From DATENM01 sp045807725 (GTDB lineage Bacteria; Acidobacteriota; Blastocatellia; UBA7656): DNA of 64,000 nucleotides. Shown in pieces: positions 27,010 through 35,720 of this stretch. Location of the stretch: the NCBI GenBank assembly GCA_045807725.1, contig JBJMGV010000132.1, forward strand, positions 48,676 to 112,675, written 5' to 3'. Below the pieces are notes generated by a model. That model had not been told where the DNA came from, did no database searches, and saw only the letters and a list, made by a program, of their open reading frames with translations. The position numbers and the translations under genes were made by a program. The stretch's first letter is position 1. Each line of letters starts with the position of its first letter.

Positions 27010-27633
27010 ATGAGCATCAAACACGAACCGGAAGTCGAAGCCGTGCTGGATCGCTTTGCCGAGACGATGTTTCGGCTGATGCTGGATCATCATCAGCGTC
27101 AAGCCGTCGAAATGGCGATGACACTGCCGCAGGCGCAAGCCTTAAAGCTACTGATGAGCGGCCCGCTTTCGACGGGCGACCTGGCTGCGAGCCTCGGCAT
27201 CTCTGCCCCAGCCGTCACCCAGTTGACCGACCGGCTCGTGCGCAAACAGTTGATTGAGCGCCGCGCCGCCGACGGGGATCGGCGCTCGGTGATGATCGCG
27301 CTGACGGAGCGCGGCAGGCAGGCGGTCGAGAGTTTTCGCAAACGCCGCCACCGGATCATCAGCGGCGCGCTTACTTTTCTTGACGACCTCGAAGGCGCGC
27401 AGATCGTCCTGGCATTGTCAAAGATGGTCGGTGCGCTTGAGCAGTTTGAAGCCTCGCTGCAACCGCAAACATCCGCGCCGCTCGCGCCGGTCGTAATCTC
27501 CGTGCGTGAGTCGGATGCTGAAGCCAGTGGCGGCGCGGCGCAGGCAGCCCCGCCCGTCGCGGCGGCATCTAAGGAATCAAGTCAGTGGAAGATTGGGAAC
27601 GCCAGTCGCAAGGTCAGAATAGAGTGGGACTAA
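27010..27633 (+). CDS. MarR-family transcriptional regulator
   Basis: 207 residues. A winged helix-turn-helix of MarR type covers about 25-140. The recognition part is GDLAASLGISAPAVTQLTDR (about 57-76) and the wing is about 85-100 (RRAADGDRRSVMIALTERG). The protein is about 60 residues longer than the usual 140-150; the C-terminal extension (about 145-207) is Ala/Pro-rich and probably disordered. The ligand is unknown. No strong ribosome site precedes the ATG. The gene is followed 35 bases later by the BON-domain gene and then the HtrA-like protease, which it may regulate. Confidence 0.85.
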   Translation: MSIKHEPEVEAVLDRFAETMFRLMLDHHQRQAVEMAMTLPQAQALKLLMSGPLSTGDLAASLGISAPAVTQLTDRLVRKQLIERRAADGDRRSVMIALTERGRQAVESFRKRRHRIISGALTFLDDLEGAQIVLALSKMVGALEQFEASLQPQTSAPLAPVVISVRESDAEASGGAAQAAPPVAAASKESSQWKIGNASRKVRIEWD

Positions 27634-27668
27634 GAAGAAAAAGAGAAAGAGATTTCAGGAGGTAAGAG

Positions 27669-28214
27669 ATGAGTACGATTAAAAGTAAAGTTCTGGCGCT
27701 GGTAGCGACCCTCGCTATTGCCGCGTCGGCAGCCATCGCCGCGCCGGCGCGTTCGCCGCAAGACGAAGCGCGCACGGCAAACAAGGTGCGCAAGGAACTC
27801 GTTACATTGCCGTACTACGGCGTGTTCGATAACCTTGCATATAAAGTGGAAGACGGAACCGTTACTCTGTATGGGCAGGTGGTCGATGCGATCACACGCA
27901 AGGACGCCGAGAGCCGCGTGAAGCGAATCGCCGGCGTCGAGCGCGTCGTCAACAACATCCAGGTCCTGCCGGTGTCGGGCTTTGACAACACGATCCGCGT
28001 GCAGACCTATCGAGCGATTGCGCGGTCGGGCGGCTTGTACCGCTACTTCATGGGCGCGAACCCTTCGATTCACATCGTTGTGAGTCGTGGCCGTGTGACG
28101 CTCGAAGGCGTGGTGTCGAACCGCATGGACAGTCAGTTGGCCTATACGGCGGCCCGCCAGGTGCCGGGCGTCTTTCAAGTGACCAATAATCTGCGCGTCG
28201 AAAACGAGCGCTAA
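27669..28214 (+). CDS. Exported BON-domain protein
   Basis: 181 residues with CAGGAGG 8 bases upstream of the ATG. A signal peptide (about 1-28) is clear, followed by two BON-like repeats: about 35-105 (LPYYGVFDNLAYKVEDGTVT and AESRVKRIAGVERVVNNIQVL) and about 110-180 (HIVVSRGRVTLEGVVSNRMD, QVPGVFQVTNNLRV). BON domains bind phospholipid membranes and occur in periplasmic proteins such as OsmY. It lies between MarR and an HtrA-type protease, a common envelope-stress pairing. A short GC hairpin follows the stop (about 28229-28257) but without a T-run. Confidence 0.85.
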   Translation: MSTIKSKVLALVATLAIAASAAIAAPARSPQDEARTANKVRKELVTLPYYGVFDNLAYKVEDGTVTLYGQVVDAITRKDAESRVKRIAGVERVVNNIQVLPVSGFDNTIRVQTYRAIARSGGLYRYFMGANPSIHIVVSRGRVTLEGVVSNRMDSQLAYTAARQVPGVFQVTNNLRVENER

Positions 28215-28402
28215 GTCATTCGCCAGGCCGGGCGAGATAAAATGAACTCACCCGGCCCAACGGCGTTAAATCATCGCAAGCCATTTTGACAGTGCCATCT
28301 CCGTGGCGAACAAAGGCCGGACGGCTTTGCGCGCACGGCTCACCGATATGTCTTTGGCTGATTCGATTCAAGTTTAAGAATGGTGTTTCGGAGGTTGAAC
28401 CA

Positions 28403-29872
28403 ATGGGTGTGAATCCAAGCAAAATCAAGCAAACACGGCGCGGCGTGGCCGCGTTGGTCCTGGCGATGGCGCTGGCCATTGCATCGGGATTGGGAATTGA
28501 ATTTGAGCAGCGCGCTTCGGCGCAGCAGCAGCAGCAACAGCCGCTGCCTTCGCCTGCGGAGTTGTCACGCACCTTCGTCAGCGTGGCCAAGCAGGTCAAG
28601 CCCGCCGTCGTCAACATCGACGTAGTCGAGAAGGCGCAGCGCCAGAGTATGCAGTTGCCCGAAGGCTTTCCGCAGATTCCGGGCTTCGGCGACGCGCAGC
28701 CGCGCCGCCAGCGCGGCACGGGTTCGGGCGTCATCATCAGCGCGGACGGCTACATTCTGACCAACAATCACGTTGCCGGCGAAGCCGAGCAGATCAAGGT
28801 GAAGCTCGCCGACGGGCGCGAGTTCAGAGCCAAGCGCATCGGCACGGATAAAGAGACCGACATCGCGCTGATTAAGATTGACGCGACCAACCTGCCTTAC
28901 GCGAAGCTCGGCGATTCCGAGAAGCTGGAGCAAGGCGAGTGGGTGGTGGCGCTCGGCAGCCCGTTCGGCTTACAGCAGACTATGACTGCCGGCATCGTCT
29001 CGGCGACGGGCCGCGACCTGGGGCCTCAAGCCGGAACGTTCACCAACTTCATTCAGACCGACGCCTCGATCAACCCGGGCAATTCGGGCGGGCCGCTGGT
29101 CAATATGCAAGGCGAAGTCATCGGCATCAACGCGATCATCTATTCGCGTTCGGGCGCTAACGAAGGCATCGGCTTTGCTATTCCGTCGAACCTCGTCGAT
29201 AAGGTCTACGCGCAGTTGCTCAAGAGCGGCAAGGTGACGCGCGCTTACCTCGGAGTCAATCCGCAGGAAGTGACGCCGAGCATCGCGCGTGTGGCGCGTT
29301 ACAATGGCGAAGGCGGCGTGCTGGTCCGTCAGGTGTCGGCGGAAGACAGCCCGGCGGCGCGTGCGGGCTTGCGCAGCGGCGACATCATCGTCGAGGTAGA
29401 CGGCAAGAAAGTCACCTCGCCGAAGCAGTTGACCGAAACGGTCGCGGACCTGCCGGTCGGCAAGACGGTGGCCGTCAAGTATATTCGCGAGGGTCGCCCT
29501 GAGACGACGCGGGTCACGCTCGCCGAGCGTCCCACGGCAGACGAAGCGAAGCCGGCTAACGACAATGACGACGAAGGCGAGAACCCCGGCAAGCTCGGTG
29601 TGTCTATCACCAATGTCACGCCGGAACTCGCGCACCGCTTGAAGCTGCACGTTGCTTCGGGCGTTGTCGTCAGCAAGGTGCAGCCTGATAGCGCCGCCGA
29701 TGACGCGGGCTTGCAGAGCGGCGATGTCATTCACCGCGTCAACCAGTCGCCGGTGACTAACCGCCAGGACTTCATGAACGCGGTCGCTTCTCTCGGCAGC
29801 AACAAGGACGTTGTTCTGCAAGTCGAGCGCGCCGGCGTCGGCCTGCTCTTCGTAACCGTGACGCTGGAGTAA
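28403..29872 (+). CDS. Do/DegP-type periplasmic serine protease
   Basis: 489 residues from the ATG at 28403, chosen because GGAGG lies 8 bases upstream; the longer frame to 28286 has no site. A signal peptide or anchor spans about 10-40, ending near AQQQQQQ. The trypsin-like domain has the full triad: His in TNNHVAG (H123), Asp in DIALIKID (D153) and Ser in GNSGGP (S228). Two PDZ domains follow (about 280-370 and 395-485). HtrA proteases degrade or refold damaged envelope proteins and may cleave anti-sigma factors. It is downstream of MarR and BON genes and ends at a strong terminator. Confidence 0.92.
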   Translation: MGVNPSKIKQTRRGVAALVLAMALAIASGLGIEFEQRASAQQQQQQPLPSPAELSRTFVSVAKQVKPAVVNIDVVEKAQRQSMQLPEGFPQIPGFGDAQPRRQRGTGSGVIISADGYILTNNHVAGEAEQIKVKLADGREFRAKRIGTDKETDIALIKIDATNLPYAKLGDSEKLEQGEWVVALGSPFGLQQTMTAGIVSATGRDLGPQAGTFTNFIQTDASINPGNSGGPLVNMQGEVIGINAIIYSRSGANEGIGFAIPSNLVDKVYAQLLKSGKVTRAYLGVNPQEVTPSIARVARYNGEGGVLVRQVSAEDSPAARAGLRSGDIIVEVDGKKVTSPKQLTETVADLPVGKTVAVKYIREGRPETTRVTLAERPTADEAKPANDNDDEGENPGKLGVSITNVTPELAHRLKLHVASGVVVSKVQPDSAADDAGLQSGDVIHRVNQSPVTNRQDFMNAVASLGSNKDVVLQVERAGVGLLFVTVTLE

Positions 29873-29937
29873 GTCTTTTCGAACGCCCCGCTTCATTTGA
29901 TTGAATGAGGCGCGGATTACATTTGTAGATTGCGGAC

Positions 29938-29969
29938 GGGCGGCTCACTGCGAGCCGCCCAATTTTTTT
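29938..29969 (+). terminator. Rho-independent terminator after the HtrA gene
   Basis: Stem GGGCGGCTC and GAGCCGCCC with a 5-base loop, followed by AATTTTTTT. It lies about 65 bases after the protease stop and before the M28 peptidase gene. Confidence 0.85.
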
Positions 29970-30013
29970 GTTCGCCTGTCGCAAGCCTTGGGCCTTGCGT
30001 ATAATCAGACGGC

Positions 30014-31468
30014 ATGAACAGAGTCCACGTTACCGCACGTCTCCTGGTTGTTCTGCTTCTCTCGTCCGCGTTGAGCCTTACGGCTGTTGCGCAGCGTCCC
30101 GCCAATGGCGCGGGGCCATCGTATCCGCCGCAACTCATCGCTGAACTTCGGCAGTTGCAGCAGGCCGCGCTCGAAAGCGATTACGCTTACCGTCAGGTCG
30201 CGTACCTGTGCAATAACATCGGCCCGCGACTGAGCGGTTCGCCGCAGGCCGCCCGTGCCGTTGAGTATGTCGCCGGCGAGATGCGCCGGCTTGGACTCGA
30301 CGTTCAGCTTGAGAAAGTTCTGGTGCCGCACTGGGTGCGCGGCGTCGAGGCGGGCGAGCTGGTCGAGTTCAAAGGGCAAGCGCCGGACACGACACAGAAG
30401 GTCGTGCTGACGGCGCTCGGCGGCAGCGTCGCGACGCCGCCCGAAGGCGTCACCGCAGAGGTCGTCGTCGTCAATAACTTCGATGAGCTGCACGCGCTTG
30501 GGCGCGAGCGCATCAGTGGCAAGATCGTCCTCTTCAATGCCCGTTACGATAAGCAGATGGCCGTGCAAGGCTTCGCCTTTGAGGCGTACGGACAGGCGGT
30601 CGTCTATCGCGGCAATGGCGCGAGCGAAGCGGCGCGACTCGGCGCGGTCGCGGCGCTGGTTCGCTCGGTCGGCAGCGCCGATTATCGTCTGCCGCACACC
30701 GGCGGGCTGCGTTATGCCGACGACGCGCCGCGCATCCCCGGTGGCGCAGTAGCCGCCGAAGATGCTGAGTTGATGGCTTACCTCGCGGCGCAGGGCCGCT
30801 TGCGCATGCGGTTGACGCTGACGCCGCAGACGCTCACGGATGTCGAAAGCTACAACGTTATTGCCGACATCAAAGGCAGCGAGCATCCCGAACAGGTCGT
30901 CATCGTTTCGGGTCATCTTGATTCGTGGGACCTGGGGACGGGCGCGATTGATGACGCGTCGGGCGTCGCCGTCGCCATGCAGACGGCCAACTTGATCCGC
31001 CAGCTCAAGCTCAAACCGAAGCGCACCATTCGCATTATCGCCTGGATGAATGAAGAGAACGGCCTGCGCGGCGGGCTGGCGTACGCGAAAGATTTCGCGG
31101 CGCAGACGAGCAACCACCTTGCCGCCATTGAAAGTGATTCGGGGCCGGGCCATCCGACGGGATTGTCGGCTCACGCCGGCAACGCCGCCATCGAGATGCT
31201 GCGCCCACTGGCTCAGATTCTACAGAGTCAGGGCGCGGGCATCTTGCGTCAGGCGCAAGGGTCGCAAGGCGCGGACATCTCGCCGCTCGATGCGGCGGGT
31301 GTGCCCACGTTTGCGCTGCTTCAGGACGAGCGCCAGTATTTCGACTACCATCACACGGCAGCCGACACGCTCGATAAAGTCAACCCGCGCGAGTTGGCCG
31401 AGAATGCGGCGGCGCTCACGCTGCTTGCTTACACCGTCGCCAATCTGCCCGAACCGCTGCCGCGATAA
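30014..31468 (+). CDS. Exported M28-family metallopeptidase
   Basis: 484 residues. A signal peptide covers about 1-27. A protease-associated insertion (about 130-265) interrupts the fold. The M28 metal-binding residues are in order: H301 (SGHLDSWDLGTG), D313 (AIDDASG), the catalytic and metal Glu pair E347-E348 (MNEENG), D374 (ESDSGPG) and a final His in the YHHTAADTL motif near 447. Di-zinc aminopeptidases of this family act on peptides in the periplasm or outside the cell. The gene stands alone between a terminator and a small unknown gene. Confidence 0.9.
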   Translation: MNRVHVTARLLVVLLLSSALSLTAVAQRPANGAGPSYPPQLIAELRQLQQAALESDYAYRQVAYLCNNIGPRLSGSPQAARAVEYVAGEMRRLGLDVQLEKVLVPHWVRGVEAGELVEFKGQAPDTTQKVVLTALGGSVATPPEGVTAEVVVVNNFDELHALGRERISGKIVLFNARYDKQMAVQGFAFEAYGQAVVYRGNGASEAARLGAVAALVRSVGSADYRLPHTGGLRYADDAPRIPGGAVAAEDAELMAYLAAQGRLRMRLTLTPQTLTDVESYNVIADIKGSEHPEQVVIVSGHLDSWDLGTGAIDDASGVAVAMQTANLIRQLKLKPKRTIRIIAWMNEENGLRGGLAYAKDFAAQTSNHLAAIESDSGPGHPTGLSAHAGNAAIEMLRPLAQILQSQGAGILRQAQGSQGADISPLDAAGVPTFALLQDERQYFDYHHTAADTLDKVNPRELAENAAALTLLAYTVANLPEPLPR

Positions 31469-31515
31469 TTCGATAGCAGCGCGGTCATTCGGCTACTGGT
31501 TTTGCGTTGAGTCTT

Positions 31516-31932
31516 ATGTCGCACCTTTCACCATCGCAGCAAATCCTGGCGCTCGACACGCCCGACCAGCACGGCACATTCATCAAGTCGCAGTGGCGCG
31601 TGTTCGCCGCTTTCGCGTGGGAGAAGTATCAGAGCGAAGGGCGCGGCGCGATTGTTGTTGATCTGCGCCGCGCCAGCGTTGAAGGTAAAGCCATCAACGT
31701 GCCGACGGTTTATGTGGCCGAAGGCAGCGACAAGCTGACGCGGCGCGGCGGCTGGCCGAATGAAGAAGTGGCCGAAGTGATCCGCGATTATGATCCCGCG
31801 CAAGATGTGATCTTTCTCTTCCTGCGACTCGACGGCGATGTCTTTCATTACAATGTGAGCGACGAACTGACGCCGCCGCAAGCCTACGCCGCAAAGCGCA
31901 AACGCCCATCAGCCAAAAAGCGCTCGTCGTAG
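31516..31932 (+). CDS. Conserved hypothetical protein
   Basis: 138 residues from the ATG at 31516, preferred to a TTG 9 bases upstream; neither has a strong ribosome site. The sequence is soluble, with an alpha-beta mix (TFIKSQWRVFAAFAWEKY, AIVVDLRRASVE) and a basic C-terminal tail KRKRPSAKKRSS that could bind nucleic acid. No family is recognised. It converges with the zinc-ribbon gene after 21 bases. Confidence 0.6.
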   Translation: MSHLSPSQQILALDTPDQHGTFIKSQWRVFAAFAWEKYQSEGRGAIVVDLRRASVEGKAINVPTVYVAEGSDKLTRRGGWPNEEVAEVIRDYDPAQDVIFLFLRLDGDVFHYNVSDELTPPQAYAAKRKRPSAKKRSS

Positions 31933-31953
31933 AGCGGCTCGTATCAGCGCCTG

Positions 31954-32364
31954 TTACTTGAACGCGAGATTACAGCTCAAACAGCGGTGCGGGGCTTTGA
32001 CGAGCAGCAAAAGCAGCGACAGGAAACAGGTGAAGGGAGCCAGCAACACCGCGAGGATGATGGCCCAAGCAGGCGTGCCGCCCTTGCTCACGCTGGTGTT
32101 GCCGCAGCGCGGGCATACGAGTTGTCCCCACGCCGGCGGCTGCACATAGACCGGCTGCGGCTGCGGCTGCACGTAGGTAGGCGGCGGCTCTTGATAGGCT
32201 TCCGGCGGGTAGGCGCTTTTGAACTCGGTCGCTTCGGGCGGCGGCACTGACGGCACATAACCGGAATCCGGCTGAGCCTCGCTGGCTGCCAGATTATAGC
32301 CGCAGAACCGGCAGAAGTTCGACGCCCCACGATTCTCTGTTCCACATTGTGGACAGTCCATCAT
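31954..32364 (-). CDS. Double zinc-ribbon membrane protein
   Basis: 136 residues. N-terminal zinc ribbon CPQCGT with CRFCG (residues 4-21). Then a Pro/Gln/Tyr-rich linker (about 30-80, repeats such as PQPQPVYVQPP), a second Cys pair (CPRCGN about 87-92), a hydrophobic segment (about 98-122) and a last CLSC pair that probably completes the second zinc site. AGGAG lies before the two adjacent ATGs. It is similar in design to the zinc-ribbon membrane proteins at 34114, 34696 and 42441. Confidence 0.7.
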   Translation of the reverse strand: MMDCPQCGTENRGASNFCRFCGYNLAASEAQPDSGYVPSVPPPEATEFKSAYPPEAYQEPPPTYVQPQPQPVYVQPPAWGQLVCPRCGNTSVSKGGTPAWAIILAVLLAPFTCFLSLLLLLVKAPHRCLSCNLAFK

Positions 32365-32665
32365 TCAATCTCCTGCTTGTCACTTATCGCTGTTCGCGGG
32401 CCACTGCTAATGCGGCCTTGCCATCTCACCATACTCGCCTGCTGAAATCAACGCTGCCGATCTATTGACCTTTGCGGCAGTGGCCGCGCTGCTCACACTC
32501 ATAGCGTTGCCGGCGAGCGGCGTCCCGGCCTGGCGAGCGATCAGGATTGATCCGATGAGCGCGCGGCGGTACGAGTAAGCGCGGCGAAGTAAAATAAGAG
32601 CCGGCCCAAGCCGCATCAATTCTTGCGTCGCATAAGGCAGGTGCGTGCCAGTAAAGATTTTTCAG
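32365..32665. other. Intergenic region, no gene seen
   Basis: About 300 bases between the divergent zinc-ribbon and DUF5666 genes. Short open frames on the minus strand lack ribosome sites. Promoters of both genes should lie here; none is clear. Confidence 0.4.
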
Positions 32666-32745
32666 CCTCCTCGTAATGTATTTTTTCAGTTGCCTGCGGC
32701 TCTCCTGTAATGCAAGCACGAAAGGATTACGAGGAGGTTATGATG
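32666..32745 (+). promoter_or_regulatory. 5'-leader inverted repeats that can mask the ribosome site of the DUF5666 gene
   Basis: CCTCCTCGTAAT at 32666-32677 is an exact reverse complement of ATTACGAGGAGG at 32726-32737, which contains the ribosome site of the next gene. A nearer partial complement, CTCCTGTAAT (32702-32711), can pair with the same sequence with one bulge. Two alternative pairings that hide the same site suggest translational control by RNA folding; this is inference. Confidence 0.5.
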
Positions 32746-33813
32746 AAGAGGAAAATTTTCAGCATCGTATCACTGGCTGCTCTGGTGTTTAGTCTTTGGC
32801 CAACGGCTCTGGCTGCCGTCAAGCACGAAGCCGAATTCACCGGCACGGTCAGCAGCCTGCCGAGCGGCGGCTTTATCGGCGATTGGACGGTTGACGGGCG
32901 CACGGTTCACGTCACTGCTTCAACACTCATCAACGAAGAGGACGGTCACATCACCGTCGGCGCGGTGGTCAAGGTCGAAGGCCGCGCCCTGGCCGACAAT
33001 TCGGTGAACGCTACGGAGATCGAGCTGCGCCAGGCCGGTTCGGGCGGCGGCAGTGGCAGCGGCGGTAGCGGTAGCGGCAGTGGTGGAAGTGGTAGCGGCA
33101 GCGGCGGCGGAGACGACAGCAGCCAGCCGCATTTCAAAGGCACGATTGAGAGCTTCCCTGCCGGCTTCGTCGGTGACTGGCAGGTCGGCGGGCGCACCAT
33201 TCACGTCACTGCTTCGACACGCATCGAGACGAACGATGGGCCGGTCGCCATCGGCGCGTTCGTCGAAATCGAAGGCACGTTGCGCGCGGATGGCTCGATG
33301 AATGCCACGAAGATTGAAGTCAAATCGAACCCGGCGGGCGGCGATGGCCGCGACGAGTTGAAAGGCACGATCACCAGTCTGCCGAACACGCCGGGCTTCA
33401 TCGGCGATTGGACAGTGGCCGGGCGCACGGTTCACGTTTCGGCGGCGACCGTCATCAACACCGAGCACGGCGCGGTCGCGGTCGGCGCGACGGTCGAAAT
33501 CCACGGCACGCAGCAGACCGACGGCTCGATCAATGCCGCGCGCATCGAAGTCAATCCGACCGGCGGCGGCAGCACGAGCGGCGATGAAGGCCAGCCCGCC
33601 TCCGTCAAAGGAACGATCCAGGCGCTACCCGCTACGGCTGACCTGACCGGCGATTGGACGGTCAACGGGCGCACGATTCACGTCGTCTCTTCGACCAAGC
33701 GCGACCGCGAGCACGGCGCGTTCGCTGTCGGCGTCAGCGTCAAGGTCAAAGGAATGATGATGAGCGACGGCTCAGTCGTCGCCACCAAGATTCAAGTGCG
33801 CGATTCGCAGTAA
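32743..33813 (+). CDS. Exported protein with four DUF5666 repeats
   Basis: 356 residues from the ATG at 32743 (the second of two adjacent ATGs), which gives 5 bases to GAGGAGG. Signal peptide about 1-22. Four repeats of about 65 residues each share the pattern KGTIxxLP, GDWTVxGRTVHV, then VGxxVEIxG and NATKIEV. Repeats 1 and 2 are separated by a Gly-Ser linker of about 30 residues (about 100-130) coded by repetitive GGCAGCGG-like DNA. DUF5666 domains are small beta barrels of unknown role in exported proteins. It ends at a strong terminator. Confidence 0.85.
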   Translation: MKRKIFSIVSLAALVFSLWPTALAAVKHEAEFTGTVSSLPSGGFIGDWTVDGRTVHVTASTLINEEDGHITVGAVVKVEGRALADNSVNATEIELRQAGSGGGSGSGGSGSGSGGSGSGSGGGDDSSQPHFKGTIESFPAGFVGDWQVGGRTIHVTASTRIETNDGPVAIGAFVEIEGTLRADGSMNATKIEVKSNPAGGDGRDELKGTITSLPNTPGFIGDWTVAGRTVHVSAATVINTEHGAVAVGATVEIHGTQQTDGSINAARIEVNPTGGGSTSGDEGQPASVKGTIQALPATADLTGDWTVNGRTIHVVSSTKRDREHGAFAVGVSVKVKGMMMSDGSVVATKIQVRDSQ

Positions 33814-33836
33814 AGAATCCGACAGCCACAGTCCCC

Positions 33837-33876
33837 AAAGGTGCGAGTCTGCCGAGGCTCGCACCTTTTGTTTTTA
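33837..33876 (+). terminator. Rho-independent terminator after the DUF5666 gene
   Basis: Stem AAAGGTGCGAG and CTCGCACCTTT with a 10-base loop, followed by TGTTTTTATT. It separates the DUF5666 gene from the ubiquitin-like locus that follows. The rest of the 33814-34113 gap shows nothing further. Confidence 0.85.
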
Positions 33877-34113
33877 TTAACCCGGCTGCCGGCGACGGCA
33901 GTTTTCGAGTCGTCGCGCCGCAGAACAATCTTGCATTGAAGAGTAATTATGATATGATTCGCCGGCTTAACGAAAATACCCAGGTTGTCTGTCACGAGCA
34001 CGCGGATTCATTCAGCAGGCTAACGACGCATTGACTCCTTGATGAACGCGCCCGGCGTCTGCGGCGCAGATGATCCGACGTTGCCGTCGAGCTTGAAGAG
34101 AAAGAGAAACGAT

Positions 34114-34518
34114 ATGCAAGCGATACAATGCAAGAATCACCTGGATGTGCCGGCAGCAGATCGTTGTGTCGGCTGTGCAGAGCCTTTCTGCGCGAATTGT
34201 ATGGTTGACGTTCAGGGCCAGAAGTATTGTGGCTCGTGCAAAGTTATGGCCCTGCGCGGCCAGCCACTGATCGAGCAGGCAACGGTCGAAAATGCGACCG
34301 CCGGCGAGGCGCTCAAGTACGCGCTGATCGGTCTGGTCTGCTTCGGCATCGTTCTCGAACCGATGGCGATTTCCCGGGCGCTGCGCGCCAAGCGCGAGAT
34401 CGCTACTGACCCGACACAGACCGGCGAGGGCAAAGCCAACGCGGCGCTCATCATCGCCATCATCGGCCTGGGGCTTTGGATACTGGGGTTGTTTGCCAGA
34501 TTTTCATCGCTGAGGTAA
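34114..34518 (+). CDS. B-box zinc-finger membrane protein
   Basis: 134 residues from the ATG at 34114 (upstream frame to 34039 has no ribosome site). Residues 4-45 are a B-box-like treble-clef zinc finger: C5, H7, C16, C19, C24, C27, C37 and C40 in the phrases CKNHLDVPAADRCVGCAEPF, CANCM and YCGSCK. The C-terminal part has two membrane segments (about 65-85 and 108-128) flanking a loop with RALRAKREI, similar to DUF4190. In eukaryotes B-boxes occur beside RING fingers in ubiquitin ligases. Here the gene is the first of the run that leads into the ubiquitin-like conjugation genes. A role as an adaptor is inferred only. Confidence 0.7.
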   Translation: MQAIQCKNHLDVPAADRCVGCAEPFCANCMVDVQGQKYCGSCKVMALRGQPLIEQATVENATAGEALKYALIGLVCFGIVLEPMAISRALRAKREIATDPTQTGEGKANAALIIAIIGLGLWILGLFARFSSLR

Positions 34519-34695
34519 TCGACCGCGAGAATGGGCCGTCCGCGCGACCGCATTCAGATTGATACTCAAACAATGACCCGGTAACGGCGGCAGGCTGGGC
34601 GTCGTCAGGCAATCTGCCCTAAGGCCGGCAACTCGCCAGTGCTCCCTCTCTACGTCGGTGAGGAGTCGTGCCGCCAAAGAAAGGAGGCTGCTTTG

Positions 34696-35676
34696 TTGGA
34701 AACCAAGCTTTGTCCAACCTGCGGAACTGTCGGCGATCCGGCGAACCGTTTCTGCTTTAACTGCGGACGCGATTTGCTGGCCGACGCGCCGGCGGTCGCT
34801 TCGACCGCAGAGCCATCTGCGCCCGGACTATCTGCGCCCGGACTATCTGCGCCTGAGTCTTCTGCGTCGCTGCCACCTGCGCCAGCGATGGATGCAGCGG
34901 CCTTCGCGCCGATTCGTCAACCCGAACCGGCGACCGCCGCTCAGGCATCGCCTGAGCCGACGCGAAGCGCCGAGCCGTCCGCTGCTGACCCGCCATCCGC
35001 TGCGCCGGTCTGCTTTCAACATCCGACGGTTGCCGCCACGCAGAAGTGCGCTGCCTGCGGCGTCGCCCTCTGCTCGACCTGCGACTTTGTCGTGTCGGCC
35101 CCACGGCAGGAACACAACATGTTGCAGATCGGCATAGACAGGCACTTCTGTCCGAACTGCATAAACGCGCACCGCGCCGGCGCAGGCGCGCGAGCCGCCG
35201 CACGCCAGGCCATGCCGCTCGGCGCAGGAATAATGTGCTCTCGCCACGCCGAGGTCGATGCGGTTCGGCGTTGTAATGTATGCCACACACCGATGTGCCA
35301 GACCTGTGACTTTGAGCTGCCCGGCTATTTTCACGTCTGTCCCGGCTGCGCCACCGCTCCGCAACGCGAGATGTCACCGGGCCGCAAGCGCAACCTGATT
35401 CTCTCCTACATCCTGGCGGCGTGGTCAACGGTGGCGCTGGCGCTGTTGTTTGCCGGCGCGCTTGCCGGTCTGGCCGAATCGAAGGCTGAGCAGGAATTCA
35501 TCGGGTTTATCTTCAGTTTTTTGATCTTCATTCCCTCGATTGCCGGCACGGCGCTGAGCGTCAGCGCGCGCGACCGCAAGCTCGCCAACCCGCCATCGGT
35601 CTGGGCGGCCATGATCTGGAATTCAGTTATCCTGGCCATCCTGATCATCCTGATCATCATCGGCAATCTGACCTGA
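34696..35676 (+). CDS. Zinc-ribbon/double B-box membrane protein
   Basis: 326 residues from a TTG start (34696, or 34693), chosen because AAGGAGG lies 5-8 bases upstream. A zinc ribbon (CPTCGT, CFNCGR; residues 5-25) is followed by a Pro/Ala/Ser-rich linker (about 30-110) with three near-identical SAPGL-type units. Two B-box-like treble clefs follow: about 112-165 (CFQHPTVAATQKCAACG, CSTCD, HFCPNC) and about 178-230 (CSRHAEVDAVRRCNVCH, CQTCD, HVCPGC). Two or three membrane segments end the protein (about 240-325). The double B-box and membrane anchor make it a candidate substrate-side adaptor of the downstream conjugation system. Confidence 0.7.
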   Translation: METKLCPTCGTVGDPANRFCFNCGRDLLADAPAVASTAEPSAPGLSAPGLSAPESSASLPPAPAMDAAAFAPIRQPEPATAAQASPEPTRSAEPSAADPPSAAPVCFQHPTVAATQKCAACGVALCSTCDFVVSAPRQEHNMLQIGIDRHFCPNCINAHRAGAGARAAARQAMPLGAGIMCSRHAEVDAVRRCNVCHTPMCQTCDFELPGYFHVCPGCATAPQREMSPGRKRNLILSYILAAWSTVALALLFAGALAGLAESKAEQEFIGFIFSFLIFIPSIAGTALSVSARDRKLANPPSVWAAMIWNSVILAILIILIIIGNLT

Positions 35677-35720
35677 CGGGCCGCCGGTTATCGCCGCCGC
35701 CCTTCGCCTGGAGACGATCT

